NCBI GenBank assembly: GCA_030374805.1
Contig: JARGSG010000012.1
Location: forward strand, 558,001 to 622,000
Direction: 5' to 3'
Source of the DNA: Gracilaria gracilis
Lineage: Eukaryota; Rhodophyta; Florideophyceae; Gracilariales; Gracilariaceae
Length of the DNA: 64,000 bases
Below the pieces are notes generated by a model, which was not told where the DNA came from, did not search any database, and worked only from the letters and a program-made list of their open reading frames with translations. Below, piece by piece: positions 38,065 to 48,200 of this stretch; position 1 is the stretch's first letter, and each line of letters begins with the position of its first letter. The position numbers and the translations under genes were made by a program.

Positions 38065-38601
38065 ATGAGCTTGTGCTTTGTTCAACCGTTTGCACTCTTT
38101 CCCGCAACGATATCAAGAAAGTGCCACGCGCGTGCTGTCTCCACCCTTGCTCATTACCCGCGCAATTGTTCGGTTGCGATGAATACTTCACCTCAACAGA
38201 ACGAAAATACGTCCCAACCATCCGACCCATTGGTTCAATACGTTGTTGTGCGGCGTGATCTACTCGAGCAATGGCCAGTCGGTAGTGTTATTGCGCAGGG
38301 TGTACATGCCAGTATAGCAGCGATCTGGAAATCACGACTAACACCGTCCACAACGCAGTATTGCTCACCGGACCAAGCAAGCGCAGATTCCACGTCAGCA
38401 AGCACAGACATGCGAACTGTCGTTCTGTCGGCCAAGAGCGAACAGGCTGTGCTTAATTTGGCACAGCGTCTGGAAGAGAAAGGGGTTGGATTTGCTTTGT
38501 GGAAAGAACAGCCAGAGAATTTTGTAACTGCCCTCGCTGCGTATCCTGGACTCAGAAGCGAACTGAAACCCCATTTCTCGAAGTTTAAGTTGTTCAAATA
38601 G
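38065..38601 (+). CDS. PTRHD1: PTRHD1-type peptidyl-tRNA hydrolase (PTH2 fold)
   Basis: The conserved part begins with VQYVVVRRDLLEQWPVGSVI, then AQGVHASIAAIW, MRTVVLSAKSEQAVLNLAQR and ends LWKEQPENFVTALAAYP, which is the PTRHD1 branch of the PTH2 family. PTH2 enzymes release peptides from peptidyl-tRNA; activity of PTRHD1 itself is less certain. From ATG 38065 the protein has 178 residues with a leader (FVQPFALFPATISRKCHARA) that could target an organelle; the ATG at 38179 (140 residues) fits the bare domain and is a strong alternative. Its stop lies only 3 bp from the stop of the convergent KDPG aldolase gene. Confidence 0.85.
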   Translation: MSLCFVQPFALFPATISRKCHARAVSTLAHYPRNCSVAMNTSPQQNENTSQPSDPLVQYVVVRRDLLEQWPVGSVIAQGVHASIAAIWKSRLTPSTTQYCSPDQASADSTSASTDMRTVVLSAKSEQAVLNLAQRLEEKGVGFALWKEQPENFVTALAAYPGLRSELKPHFSKFKLFK

Positions 38602-38604
38602 AGG

Positions 38605-39444
38605 TCACTGTTGAGCGAATTGTGCTGCTTTCGCGGCCCATTGACCAGCATTATCGCTGATGACATTCCACTTCTTGCGAGTGAGGGCATCAGATGGGAG
38701 GATCTGTCTACTTGCACCGATGGCAAACACATTTGGCTGCGACAGGTAGTCCGACAAAGTTTCCAAACGAATGCCACTGGTAGGCAAGAGTGGAATATCT
38801 GGTAGTGGTCCTTGCATAGCCTTGACAAAGTTGAGACCACCGTACAGGTTGACTGGAAACAGCTTGACAATTCTGGCACCATGCTGATGTGCTTGGAAGC
38901 ACTCAGTAGGCGTCGCGGCGCCGGGAATGGGTAATAAACCACGAGCGTTACAGGCAGTTATGATGGAAGCATCGGTGATCGGACTCATAGCAAAACAGGC
39001 ACCTGATTGATGAACGCAGGCTATCTGCTCGTGACTCAAGACTGTACCAGCACCGATGCAAGCAGATGGAAATTCGGTGCGCAAGTGACGGATGAGCTGT
39101 GTTGCGTTCGGCGTGGTTAGAGTAATCTCAATGCACTTGAGACCACCGCGCAAAGCGGCAGCGGCGGCCTCATACGCCACAGAAACGTCATCGTGGCGTA
39201 TGCAGAGCACCACCGGCGAAGCACGCAGTGCGTGCAAAGTGGCTGCGAGTCTGGCTTCGTTGGCGATGGTGAGAGGAGATTGATGCCGCGTCATCGACGA
39301 TGGGATGCGCGTTTTATAGAGCGGAGATGCTCGCGTGACGCGGTGTACTCTGGGCGAAAGCCGCTCTCGCGACGCGATGGGAATGGGCGCGGTGACGAAG
39401 GTTGGAGCACGAGATTGCATGTGGACGGAGGTACGCGGATTCAC
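38605..39444 (-). CDS. KDPG aldolase (2-dehydro-3-deoxyphosphogluconate aldolase), organelle-targeted
   Basis: A 279-residue class I aldolase that splits KDPG to pyruvate and glyceraldehyde-3-phosphate, the last step of the Entner-Doudoroff path; the family can also act on 4-hydroxy-2-oxoglutarate. Conserved parts: E106 in IEITLTTPN, GAGTVLSHEQI (131-141), MSPITD, IPGAATPTE, the Schiff-base lysine K194 in RIVKLFPVN, and LLPTSGI. About 50 residues precede the core and are rich in Ser, Arg, Pro and Thr, like a plastid transit peptide; bacterial Eda has about 213 residues. An internal ATG (MTRHQSPLT, 39294) is the start of the bare enzyme. The gene converges on PTRHD1 with 3 bp between stops. 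Confidence 0.88.
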   Translation of the reverse strand: MNPRTSVHMQSRAPTFVTAPIPIASRERLSPRVHRVTRASPLYKTRIPSSMTRHQSPLTIANEARLAATLHALRASPVVLCIRHDDVSVAYEAAAAALRGGLKCIEITLTTPNATQLIRHLRTEFPSACIGAGTVLSHEQIACVHQSGACFAMSPITDASIITACNARGLLPIPGAATPTECFQAHQHGARIVKLFPVNLYGGLNFVKAMQGPLPDIPLLPTSGIRLETLSDYLSQPNVFAIGASRQILPSDALTRKKWNVISDNAGQWAAKAAQFAQQ

Positions 39445-39915
39445 TCTGCTGCAGTTCTGTTCTGCGCGTCCGCTGATGTGGACGCGAGGAAGAAGCTCTC
39501 AATCCAAGCGTTGAGGCGCAAAAGTGTAGATGACGGTAGACGTCTCGAGATGACAAGTGACGACGCGTCGGTGCCACGTCACGTGCGAGCCGCCGCTCAC
39601 TCAAATTCAAATTTGAAAAGCGGCGTAATGCGGCACTGCGCCACGGCGGTAAACCGGCACGTGCTGCGCGCATCATCGCAACGGCCACATCATCGGCCGC
39701 CATCACTTCCATCAGACCGTTTCGCGCCGCCCGCACCGCCCGCACCGCCCCCGCTGTCGTCAGCCGACTCGGCTCCATAATAACAGCACCACCATCTCGC
39801 TGTTCCTTTCGCCCTACACCTTTTCACCCCGCGACTTGTGCTTCCCGACCTTCGCCCGGAGGACCCAGCCCCCCCCGCCCTTTCTCAGTCTTCGTCATTC
39901 TAGTCCGCCGACATC
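39445..39915. other. Divergent promoter between KDPG aldolase and the SxIP-repeat gene
   Basis: About 470 bases, GC-rich with a CACGTCACGTG stretch near 39576 (G-box/CRE-like) and AAATTCAAATTT at 39602-39616. No gene seen. Confidence 0.45.
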
Positions 39916-41763
39916 ATGGTCGTGGACCGCTTCCCGGCTTCGCCCACCCGCGTGCGCGCTGCCACCGCCTCCCGCATCCCGCGTCCTTCCGCTCGACGTT
40001 CCTCTCGCGGCGCTGATGAACCCAACACACCGTCCCGTTCAAACGCCTTCGGTTCCTCCCGTCTCTCAACGCGCCACATGGCCGATGCCACCACACCTAC
40101 CCGTTCTAGCGCCATACCGTCTACACGCCGCACTTCTCGAAGTGCCACTGACGCTAAAACGCCATCCAGGCATGGTATCCCGACGCCTAACCGCCGACAG
40201 AGTGCCGCCGCTGAGAGTGGCATTCCCACCCCCCGTCGCGTCTCCGGCGCTGCTTCCGTCGTCCCGCGCTCCAGTACTACCTCCAGACTACGCACCCCCG
40301 CACAGGACCGCTCTGACCCTTCCAGGCTGCCGGCAAAATCCCCGCGCGTCCTGCCTGACCGTGGCACTCCTACACTCTCTGGCGTCGGCCCCAGCCCAAG
40401 TCGAACCCCGTTGCAGGCCAGCCCGTACGCACGTCGCACCAGCACTGGTGCTTCTCGAAATAACACCGTCAACCGTAAGCTCAACATGGGAGATACCAAT
40501 CCACGAAGGGCTTCTGGTGCTTCGGGCACCCGTCTTGCCTCTCAGAAACCACGTGGCGCTAAATCATTCCTCGCGGACCGAAAAGATGCCTCTTCTGCGG
40601 CCGGTGGGAGAGATAGTTTGACTGGAATCGATGCCATCAATGCTCGAAGAGAGAGTCTGAAGGTGAGGCGTGAAAGTCTGGCAGCCAGGCGGGAGAGCCT
40701 TGCTGCTCGACGAGAAGCGCTAAAGGCTAGGAAAGAGAGCCTACCAGACAGGCGAGATCCCGCATCCGACCGAACGGAACCCTCTTCAGCTAGAAGGGAG
40801 AGTATCACTGCCAGAAGAGACAGCCTTACCACCAGAAGGGACAGTCTCAACGCTAGAAGAGAAAGTCTTGCTGCTAGAAGAGAAAGTCTCAATGCTAGAA
40901 GAGACAGCCTCAATGCCAGAAGGGAAAGCTTTAAAGCTCGCCGAGGCAATCTAAATGTGAAACGCGATAGCCTTACAGGACGCCATGATAGCCTAACCGC
41001 TCGTCGTGAGAATCCTGGCGTTCGCCGTGACAGCCTTAATTCAAGGCGTGATAGCGCCGGTAGACGAATTAGTTCAGGCTCCGCTAGGGTGCAAGCTGGT
41101 GTGACAGCTCTCGAATCCTTCAGGGCTGCACGAAGAGCATCTTTGCAGGCGCAGGAAAGCGAAAATGAAGAAGAAAACGGTGAAATCGACCATGCAGAGA
41201 CACAGCCACAGGCGAAGGAAGAGAAATCGGATCAACCCAGCGATAGCATAACATACCCAGATCGTCTTGACCCTATTGTGCCGAGCAGCTATCCAAGTCG
41301 GAAAGGCCCGACGATCAGCGAAAGGTTTAATGACTCGGACATTAATCTAGAGAATGTTGAACGCCTCCGCCGTTCCCTCGGGGGCCGAAGGTCGATTGGT
41401 CCAAATGAGGAAATGCCGGAAGAAGTCCCGCAGTTACGAAGAAATAGCCTCGAGTCCTATATGGACGATGGCCAGTTGCGACAGGATTCTCCACCACATT
41501 TAGGTGGGATCACAAGTGGCATTGAGAATCTTCACTGCACAAATGACGGTATTGATCATGATCATTCTTACCGACGCCAGCGATCGCCACTCAAATCGAT
41601 TGAGGCAAATACAGACGTACCAAAAGCAACGGAGTGGGTCTCAAAGAGATATAGTTCCGGAGAGAATATGAGACGCTCTAGTATTCTCGTTCCGGACATT
41701 GACGACGAAAAGGCAGGATGGCCTACAGATGATGAAGACGTTGAAGATCTTGGAGCCTGGTAA
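39916..41763 (+). CDS. Basic repeat protein with SxIP motifs and RRESL heptads; possible microtubule-associated protein
   Basis: A 615-residue single exon without a known globular domain. The N-terminal 200 residues are Arg/Ser/Pro-rich and contain three S-x-I-P motifs in basic, Pro-rich surroundings (SRIP 19-22, SAIP 65-68, SGIP 101-104), the signature that binds the EB1 C-terminal domain at microtubule plus ends. Residues about 243-390 form an array of about 19 heptads of the type ARRESLN/ARRDSLT, coded by about 21-bp units (40640-41080). Each heptad holds an RRxS site, the consensus of AGC kinases. The C-terminal third is acidic. A cytoskeletal, phosphorylation-regulated role is an inference. 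Initiation at 39916 (ATCATGG) is in good context. Confidence 0.75.
   Translation: MVVDRFPASPTRVRAATASRIPRPSARRSSRGADEPNTPSRSNAFGSSRLSTRHMADATTPTRSSAIPSTRRTSRSATDAKTPSRHGIPTPNRRQSAAAESGIPTPRRVSGAASVVPRSSTTSRLRTPAQDRSDPSRLPAKSPRVLPDRGTPTLSGVGPSPSRTPLQASPYARRTSTGASRNNTVNRKLNMGDTNPRRASGASGTRLASQKPRGAKSFLADRKDASSAAGGRDSLTGIDAINARRESLKVRRESLAARRESLAARREALKARKESLPDRRDPASDRTEPSSARRESITARRDSLTTRRDSLNARRESLAARRESLNARRDSLNARRESFKARRGNLNVKRDSLTGRHDSLTARRENPGVRRDSLNSRRDSAGRRISSGSARVQAGVTALESFRAARRASLQAQESENEEENGEIDHAETQPQAKEEKSDQPSDSITYPDRLDPIVPSSYPSRKGPTISERFNDSDINLENVERLRRSLGGRRSIGPNEEMPEEVPQLRRNSLESYMDDGQLRQDSPPHLGGITSGIENLHCTNDGIDHDHSYRRQRSPLKSIEANTDVPKATEWVSKRYSSGENMRRSSILVPDIDDEKAGWPTDDEDVEDLGAW
40640..41080 (+). 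repeat. In-frame array of about nineteen 21-bp units
   Basis: Imperfect 21-base units of the GCTAGAAGAGAAAGTCTCAAT type code for R-R-E/D-S-L heptads in the SxIP-repeat protein. Unit sequences have diverged, so the array is not recent, while the RRxSL core is held, which points to selection on the protein. Confidence 0.85.
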
Positions 41764-41932
41764 ATCTCTAATCAAATGTGGCATTCTGTTTGCCAATCCT
41801 GACTTTGACATCGGAAACGTTTCACCCTGTTTATCACCCATTCCCCAAACTGAGAAGTACCAACAACTCATGTAGCTTTTTCTGTCAACTAAATGTTCAT
41901 ATTGCCAAGTACACTAAACACCGTCATCTTCC

Positions 41933-42661
41933 TCAATGAATCTCTGCCCCATCAGATATTTCGCACTTCACTTTTCCTTCTCCTACTACTAGAGGTTTGC
42001 CATCATAGCAAGCAAGTCCCTGAGAAACCTGAAGCCTTGGAACTACCTTGTCCCAGGTTTTGCCGGAAACGTACTTCCCATCCGTGACAGCGCGTTCTCC
42101 ATCCATGTCTTGGACCCCAACAATGCTCCCTTCAGCAACGCCTTCCGGTGGGGAAAGCGGAACAACTGTCTCCTTTTCGCCACTATCAGTTTTACAACTA
42201 CCAGCCAGGACCATCGCTTCACTGGCAATTCCTCGTAGTTTTCGCGGTTTCAAGTTGGATATTGTGACGACCATTCTATCTTGCATTTCTTCCTCTGAAA
42301 GAAACTCTCGCATTCCCGCGCACACAGTCTTGGTTTCGTCGTTGCCATAACATATCTGCAAAACGTAGAGTTTTTCTGATTCAGGATGAGGCTTAACCTC
42401 TGTTACTTTACCAACTCTTAGATCACACTGCAAAAATTGAGTTGTTTCGACAGGACGGGAAGGCGGAAGTGGTTGCTTCGGTTTTTTCTCTTTCTTTTTC
42501 TTCTTCTCTTTCCCATTAGGGGCATTTCCCTTCCCAGTTTGAAGTGTTGCAGACGCCCCATTGCCATCATCTTTGTTTACATCAGAGCCGGCTTTTAATG
42601 CCGTTTCAACATTTGATATGATTGTGTCGAGCGTGTCCAAAGCTGGTTTCAAAACATCCAT
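41933..42661 (-). CDS. EMAPII/AIMP1-type tRNA-binding protein
   Basis: A 242-residue protein whose C-terminal 170 residues form the EMAPII/Arc1p OB-fold: TTQFLQCDLRVGKVTEVKPH, then SEKLYVLQICYG, then VVTISNLKPRKLRGIASEAM and an ending Asp/Gly-rich region with LVVGEGKVKCEI. The N-terminal part has a helix (VLKPALDTLDTIISNVETAL) and a Lys-rich linker (KEKKKKKEKKPKQPLPPS). In other eukaryotes such proteins (Arc1p, AIMP1, TyrRS C-domain) bind tRNA non-specifically and help aminoacyl-tRNA synthetases, so that role is likely. Converges on the SxIP-repeat gene with 169 bp between stops. Cytosolic; no targeting signal. Confidence 0.9.
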   Translation of the reverse strand: MDVLKPALDTLDTIISNVETALKAGSDVNKDDGNGASATLQTGKGNAPNGKEKKKKKEKKPKQPLPPSRPVETTQFLQCDLRVGKVTEVKPHPESEKLYVLQICYGNDETKTVCAGMREFLSEEEMQDRMVVTISNLKPRKLRGIASEAMVLAGSCKTDSGEKETVVPLSPPEGVAEGSIVGVQDMDGERAVTDGKYVSGKTWDKVVPRLQVSQGLACYDGKPLVVGEGKVKCEISDGAEIH

Positions 42662-43613
42662 TGCAAAGTGTGGGTGCAGATGGTTCCAACCTTTCCTATC
42701 TTCTCAAGGGCAGATCGGCAAGAATCGAATGGAATCGGGAATGGATGTTGAACAGTCCTGAGTCAGGACCGACCTGACTGCCTGTGTGGGTGTGGCAGTG
42801 ATACCTTTGTACCGTCGGTATTGTATATACAACCAACGGCAGAAGGAGACCTAGGTGTAAAAATACGTGTCGTTAGTTTGGACCAGTGGTCCGTACTTTG
42901 CAGGCCAATAGCAGGCGTCCACCTGGCTCCGATAGTTCTTACGTACTGGATCAACTCGGATTGTCAAAGAAGATGTCGTCGAACGCATTAACGAGGTTGG
43001 CGTTGATGCGCATAAGGGTACGAAGGTACGTCCATCATTCGACAACTGTTTTATTCGGTTCATTTTGCTGAATGAGCAGCTTCCTGAAATATGTCAGGGC
43101 GGACGGGATCAACTCCCGAATGCAGAAATGGGGTTTATGGAGCGCAAAGAAGGCTTTCTCCGTAAAGAGGTCATAGTCATCTTCTGTATAAAGAAGAGAA
43201 GGGTGAGAACACGTCATCCGCTATGTTCATATGCCCTCAGAACACAAAGTCAAGTAGGTGCGTTTCTGGCTAGAGCTGTGTTGGGTTTATCTTGGGTTGT
43301 TCTCTTTCACCATTTAGTTTGCATAGAGATTTGCGGCATAGAATTCAAAAGTCCTACCATTCACGAATTCAGAAAGCAACCATCAGAGCAACTAAGAATT
43401 AAGTGCAGCCGTTCTCCAGTTCGGACTTTGGGAATAAGACTCGATGAGTTACTCCATCATTTCTGTACCTGAACTCTACGGTACTAATTCCTAGAACTCA
43501 CAGTCGTATTCACATCCGTCATTAATCTCTTGCGTAAATATAAAGCATTTCAATTGCAACAAATTGTGACTTTGGCAACATAAACAGAACAGCAACAGAA
43601 CCGCTTTGATTGA
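42662..43613. other. Intergenic region
   Basis: About 950 bases. It includes the imperfect inverted repeat CCGTCGGT/ACCAACGG around TTGTATATACAA (42810-42840). A 135-codon plus-strand frame (43065-43472) and the minus frame at 43035-43217 have no recognised domain and are not called. The right end is 3' region of the acyltransferase gene. Confidence 0.45.
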
Positions 43614-44507
43614 TCATGTTTCGCCTCTAAGATCGCTTGGTAACCGGCTTCTAATGGCTTCGCGAACTCTGAGAGCAGTCTTCTTGTCATCGGAATCGGC
43701 ATTGATAGTCTCATGCACAGTGAGAGATATAGGTGTTGAAGGGCGATGCACAGGCGCGAAACCAGTTTCAAACATCTTGAAGGAACCATTAATGGTGACT
43801 GGAACAATAGGAGCACCAGATTTCCGAGCGGCGGAGAAAACAGCAGACGGAAACGAAGCAAGAACACCATCCAGGCGAGGTGTGCCCTCTGGGAAAATCG
43901 CTACACTCTTCCCTTTCTTAAGGGCATCTGTGCAAGCGATAAGAGCTGCCATCTGCCCTCGACGATTAGAGGTAACGAAAATCATACCTGCCAGTCGCAA
44001 CATCCACCCGACTATAGGTGCGCTCTTTGCGCGTTCTGGAACCATCAACAAGAATGGACGTTGCAAAAACGATAGGATGAAGGTATCAAGTGGAGATTGG
44101 AGATTGGAAATTATCAAAGATGTACCGCTTGGTACATTTTGCAAGCCTGATGTAGACACCGGCAAAAAAGAAGTCCGTACAGTCATTCGCATCCAAAAGT
44201 GAAGGAGTGAGGTGTGCCAACGAGTTAATCTGAAGATGAGGAGGAAAGGATGCAAAACCAGCATCAGCGGTAAAACGATCAATGACCAGAAAGCTGCCGA
44301 GAGAAACAAAGCTATGCTAAGCGGGGATAAAGCCACTTTCTGTTGCTTTCCTGAAGCAGATCCTAAAGCTGTGGGAGTGGTGCGTCCATGACATTTAGAT
44401 CGCTTGCGCCGCTGTTGAGCGATTCGGGCAGGGCGGGCTTGTGGTGAAAAGGTCCCTGAACACGACTGATTTCCCAAGATCGGGGCAGACAGAATGAATG
44501 AGAGCAT
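43614..44507 (-). CDS. PlsC-type acyltransferase-like protein with substituted catalytic His
   Basis: From ATG 44507 the protein has 297 residues. Leader residues (SGTFSPQARPARIAQQRRKR) look like a plastid transit peptide, and two membrane segments lie at about 62-95. The LPLAT/PlsC blocks are present: motif I reads SNLQSPLDTF where the family has N-H-x-x-x-x-D, so the catalytic His is Leu136 with D141 kept; block III is FPEGTPRLDG and block IV PIVPVTINGS. The family transfers acyl groups from acyl-CoA or acyl-ACP to lysophosphatidic acid. With Leu in place of His it may be inactive or have changed function, unless this is a sequence error (codon 44100-44102). Frame open to 44573; that start is possible too. 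Confidence 0.82.
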   Translation of the reverse strand: MLSFILSAPILGNQSCSGTFSPQARPARIAQQRRKRSKCHGRTTPTALGSASGKQQKVALSPLSIALFLSAAFWSLIVLPLMLVLHPFLLIFRLTRWHTSLLHFWMRMTVRTSFLPVSTSGLQNVPSGTSLIISNLQSPLDTFILSFLQRPFLLMVPERAKSAPIVGWMLRLAGMIFVTSNRRGQMAALIACTDALKKGKSVAIFPEGTPRLDGVLASFPSAVFSAARKSGAPIVPVTINGSFKMFETGFAPVHRPSTPISLTVHETINADSDDKKTALRVREAIRSRLPSDLRGET

Positions 44508-45207
44508 CTGGTGCAAATGTGGTTTGTTTGCAAAGAAGAGTAGCTGAATCAAACAAAACGTATAGTAAACCAAGCAAGGGTCGTAGATACTGTGTCGTGG
44601 ATAGACTAGTGTGCCGGTGGCCGTACAAAGAGGCTCCAGTCCTGTATCTATCTAGTAGAATGAGGCAAGGACGATCTTGGTGGACGACCGATAAAAACGA
44701 GTTACCCTTGTAGTTCATATAACATATGTGCACCTGAATCGTCCTGCGTGTTCCGATTCGGAAGTTCCGAAATACCTTGGTACCCAAGGGTAACGCTACT
44801 GTAGAAGGCAACTTTCTGTGTTGAATCGAGATTGGCCGAGATAGATAAACCCATCCACAAAAAGCCTCGGGTGCAAATTCTGGAAATCGCTTTGTCATGG
44901 ACGATCCGCTGATGGCCAAGTGTCGGGAAGCAATTGGCTATAGTGCCTTCTCGTCCTTGATGGCGGTCTGCCAGCACACACACCTGCACAAAGTCAGGTT
45001 CGGCCACATCACATGATCATGGAAGTTAACGCTTCGGATCAAGGAATGCTCTGCCAGAATCCCAGATGGAGCTGGATAACCTTTGCGCCATGAGTGGCCT
45101 CCACCAACTACAAGTCTAGCAACCTATCTCTATCTCACAGCACCCACAATCCGACGATAAGGTCGCCTTCTCCGATCTGAGGGCTTGAAGAGTCTAATTA
45201 TCCAAAG
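44508..45207. other. Divergent promoter between acyltransferase-like and SppA genes
   Basis: About 700 bases with GTAGATACTGTGTC near 44582, and ACCTTGGTACCCAAGGGTA near 44774-44792 (an inverted ACCTTGG/CCAAGG pair). No gene seen. Confidence 0.45.
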
Positions 45208-48200
45208 ATGTCATCAATAGCGCAACGCTTCACGTCTTTCTTACGAACTCCCCGTGTGCGCACTATCATTCTACTCATTGGTGGCTATAAAGTGTACACT
45301 TACTACCGGAATGATAGTATTCTGTACAAACGATTCTCGGGCGCGCGCCATCGTCCAGGGCAAACCGTAATTGACCTTGACCTCGACAGTGTTTCCATCG
45401 TGAGCAATGAGGGTAGATCAGCCTTTTCTACAGCTGAGGAAATCAGATTACCGCAACTGGTGTCTGCTCTAAATACTGCCAAGAACGATCCACGCGTAAC
45501 TGGGCTTGTCGTCAGAGGCATTTCTGGCCTTCAATCGATGGGACTTGCCGAGGTAAGTGAACTGCGCGATACAATCCGTGACTTCTCGAACAGTTGGGGA
45601 AGGAAGCACACCATGCTACATATCCCAGAAGGCATTGGCGGTTTTGGAAATGGTACAATACCACTCTATTTTGCTTCTGCATTTGATTCTGTGCATGTGC
45701 AACCAACGAGCGGAATCATTTTCCCTGGGTTATCATTTGGAACCTTGTTTTTCAAGAACATGTTGGAAAAGCTTGGATTAAAAGCGAAGAAGGTAGCTCG
45801 AAAGGATTTCAAAACCGCAGCAAACAGTTTCACAGAAGAAAAGTTTACAGATGCGCATCGTGAATCGACAGTGTCACTGCTCGACGCTATTATGAAAGAT
45901 ATTGTCACAGGAGTCGCAAAAGGGCGTCATCTTTCGGAAGACAAAGTCATGAATGTGATGGATGACGGTATTTTGACAGCGAAAGAAGCTGAAGCTTCCG
46001 GCCTAGTCGATGAAGCATTGTATCGAGACGAACTGCCGAAGGCTATGAGACAGAAGTTATTCAGTAATATTGAGGCTAGAAAAAAAGCCAGGGAAGAAGC
46101 TGAGCTAGAATGGAGACAAGCCATGATTGACTTAAAGGAAGCTTGGACGAAACAAGGTGAGAACAACTGGTACAATATCTGGGAAGATGGAAGATTCGTC
46201 GGAAATCTCCATGACATGAACTACGCAGTTCCATGTGCGGTTTTGTTCTGCGATGATCAGCAAGAGGTCGTAGAGCAGTCAATCAAAGAAGAGCTTCGAG
46301 CCTTGAAAGCTCATTTGAAGTGGCTCGATACATGCCCGTGGGAAGTGTACGCTGCTGATGACGAAAGTGAGCAGAAAACCGTGTATAACTCAATCCCTTA
46401 TATTTCATCGTTGATTGAGACGGAGAGGGCCGTATGTGCGAATGCGATTGCAGCGCTCGAAGGAATGCCGAAATTCATGTCCGCTTCTCGCGATCCAAAC
46501 GATAAGTCTACCTTTCGATGGGGTAAAGAAGATCTTGCTCCGTTAATCCGATGGTGTCGAAGCGCATGGAGAGCGAAGTGTATGGCTGCTCGAATGGTGT
46601 CTACTGTCATGGATACTGAAGAACACTTTTCCCACGTGTCAAGAGAAACCACAGAGGATGAAGATGATTCTGTCATTCGATCCAGTGTGTACAAGCCTAG
46701 ACTGTTTCTTGTGGGTTATGCGGAAGAGTACGAGGAGGAGAGCACCGGAGAGGATACTTCAAAGGTAGACTCAGATTCAGAAGAAGAAGAAACGAAGAAA
46801 GATGACGTCAAATTGGAATCTTCGTCGTCTTCTGACACAGTAGACACAATCCAGAAAATGCAGAAGGCTCTGATACAACTCAAGTCCATAAAAGAAGAAG
46901 AGAAGCTTCTTGAACCGTACGAAAAACTCAATTTGCGCTACTTGCGTCTCAATGACTACATGGATACAATATCTGCAGAAAAGCGAGCTTACTATTCTAG
47001 GGCAACTCCTCTATTTCACTTTCGACATTCTGGACCGATCGATTCTATTGAACGAAACTCTATGTTTCATCTGCAAAGAGCTGGCCATCTTTTCGCACCA
47101 TGGCGAATGCACATTCCGTCGAAAGGAAACTATATTGCAATCGTGAACATTGATGGGGGAATCTCCGACGATACGGCAGACATTGTTCGATCTGCTCTTC
47201 GACGAGCTGACAAAGACCCGCTTATCAAAGCTATCGTACTTCGAGTGAATTCTCCAGGTGGCTCTGCTACGGCTTCAGATCTCATAAGCCGTGCTGTCGA
47301 AGTTGCGGACAAGCCAATTGTCGCAAGTATGTCGAGCGTCTGCGCCAGTGGAGGGTACTTCATATCAGCACCTTGCGACAAAGTGCTGGCGAGCAACACT
47401 ACTATCACTGGTTCTATAGGCGTAATATTCACCGCTTTCAATTCCTCCGACTTATTTGACAATGTTGGAATCACAACAGATCGTTGTAGTCGTGGAAAAT
47501 ATGCTGACTACTTCGGGCCCTTCAGCACTGTGACAGAATGGTCCGAAGAGTTCGAAGCACGAATGAACAAGTTAATCGATACGACCTACGCAGACTTCCT
47601 GAACGTTGTTTCAAGAGGTAGAAAACTAGATATGGAAGAGACAGAACGCGTTGCTCAAGGCCGAGTCTGGGCTGGGTCAGAGGCTGTACAGCTTGGACTT
47701 GTGGATGAAATTGGCGGGTTGCAAGATGCTATTCGTGTGGCCGCAGACCTCGCACAATTGACGCCAGAGATGGAAGTCAGTGCTATTGATTACCCAACAA
47801 CGTCAATGCTTCTTCAAGATGCAGCCCGTCGTCGAGGTTTGATCCCTTCTCACATAGATGAGGAAGGAGATGAGTCTATTGCTGAAAAGCGAAGACGTGG
47901 TCGTTTTTGGTTTTGGCCAGGCGGCAACAATGATCACAAAGATGATAATGATGCTATCGAAGTAAGCACTTCCCTAACGAACGAAGGACAGGCGGAAATG
48001 ATATGGAACTTCCCCCAAATTGCCCTGATGAAACTGCTCTCCCAATTGGATATGTTTCTCATTTCTCATGATCAATCTTTGTTGTCGAAAACGATAGAGG
48101 GGTGGTTGTTGAAAGGACTCAAACTCTTGGGATCTGGAAAGGTTAGACATGTTGCAGAGGAGTTGGAGCAGATGAAGAACGTTTCCGGAAGGCCGGCGAC

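Noticed and set aside
43065..43472. 135-codon plus frame
   Set aside because: No domain, mixed composition, and no promoter or neighbour support.
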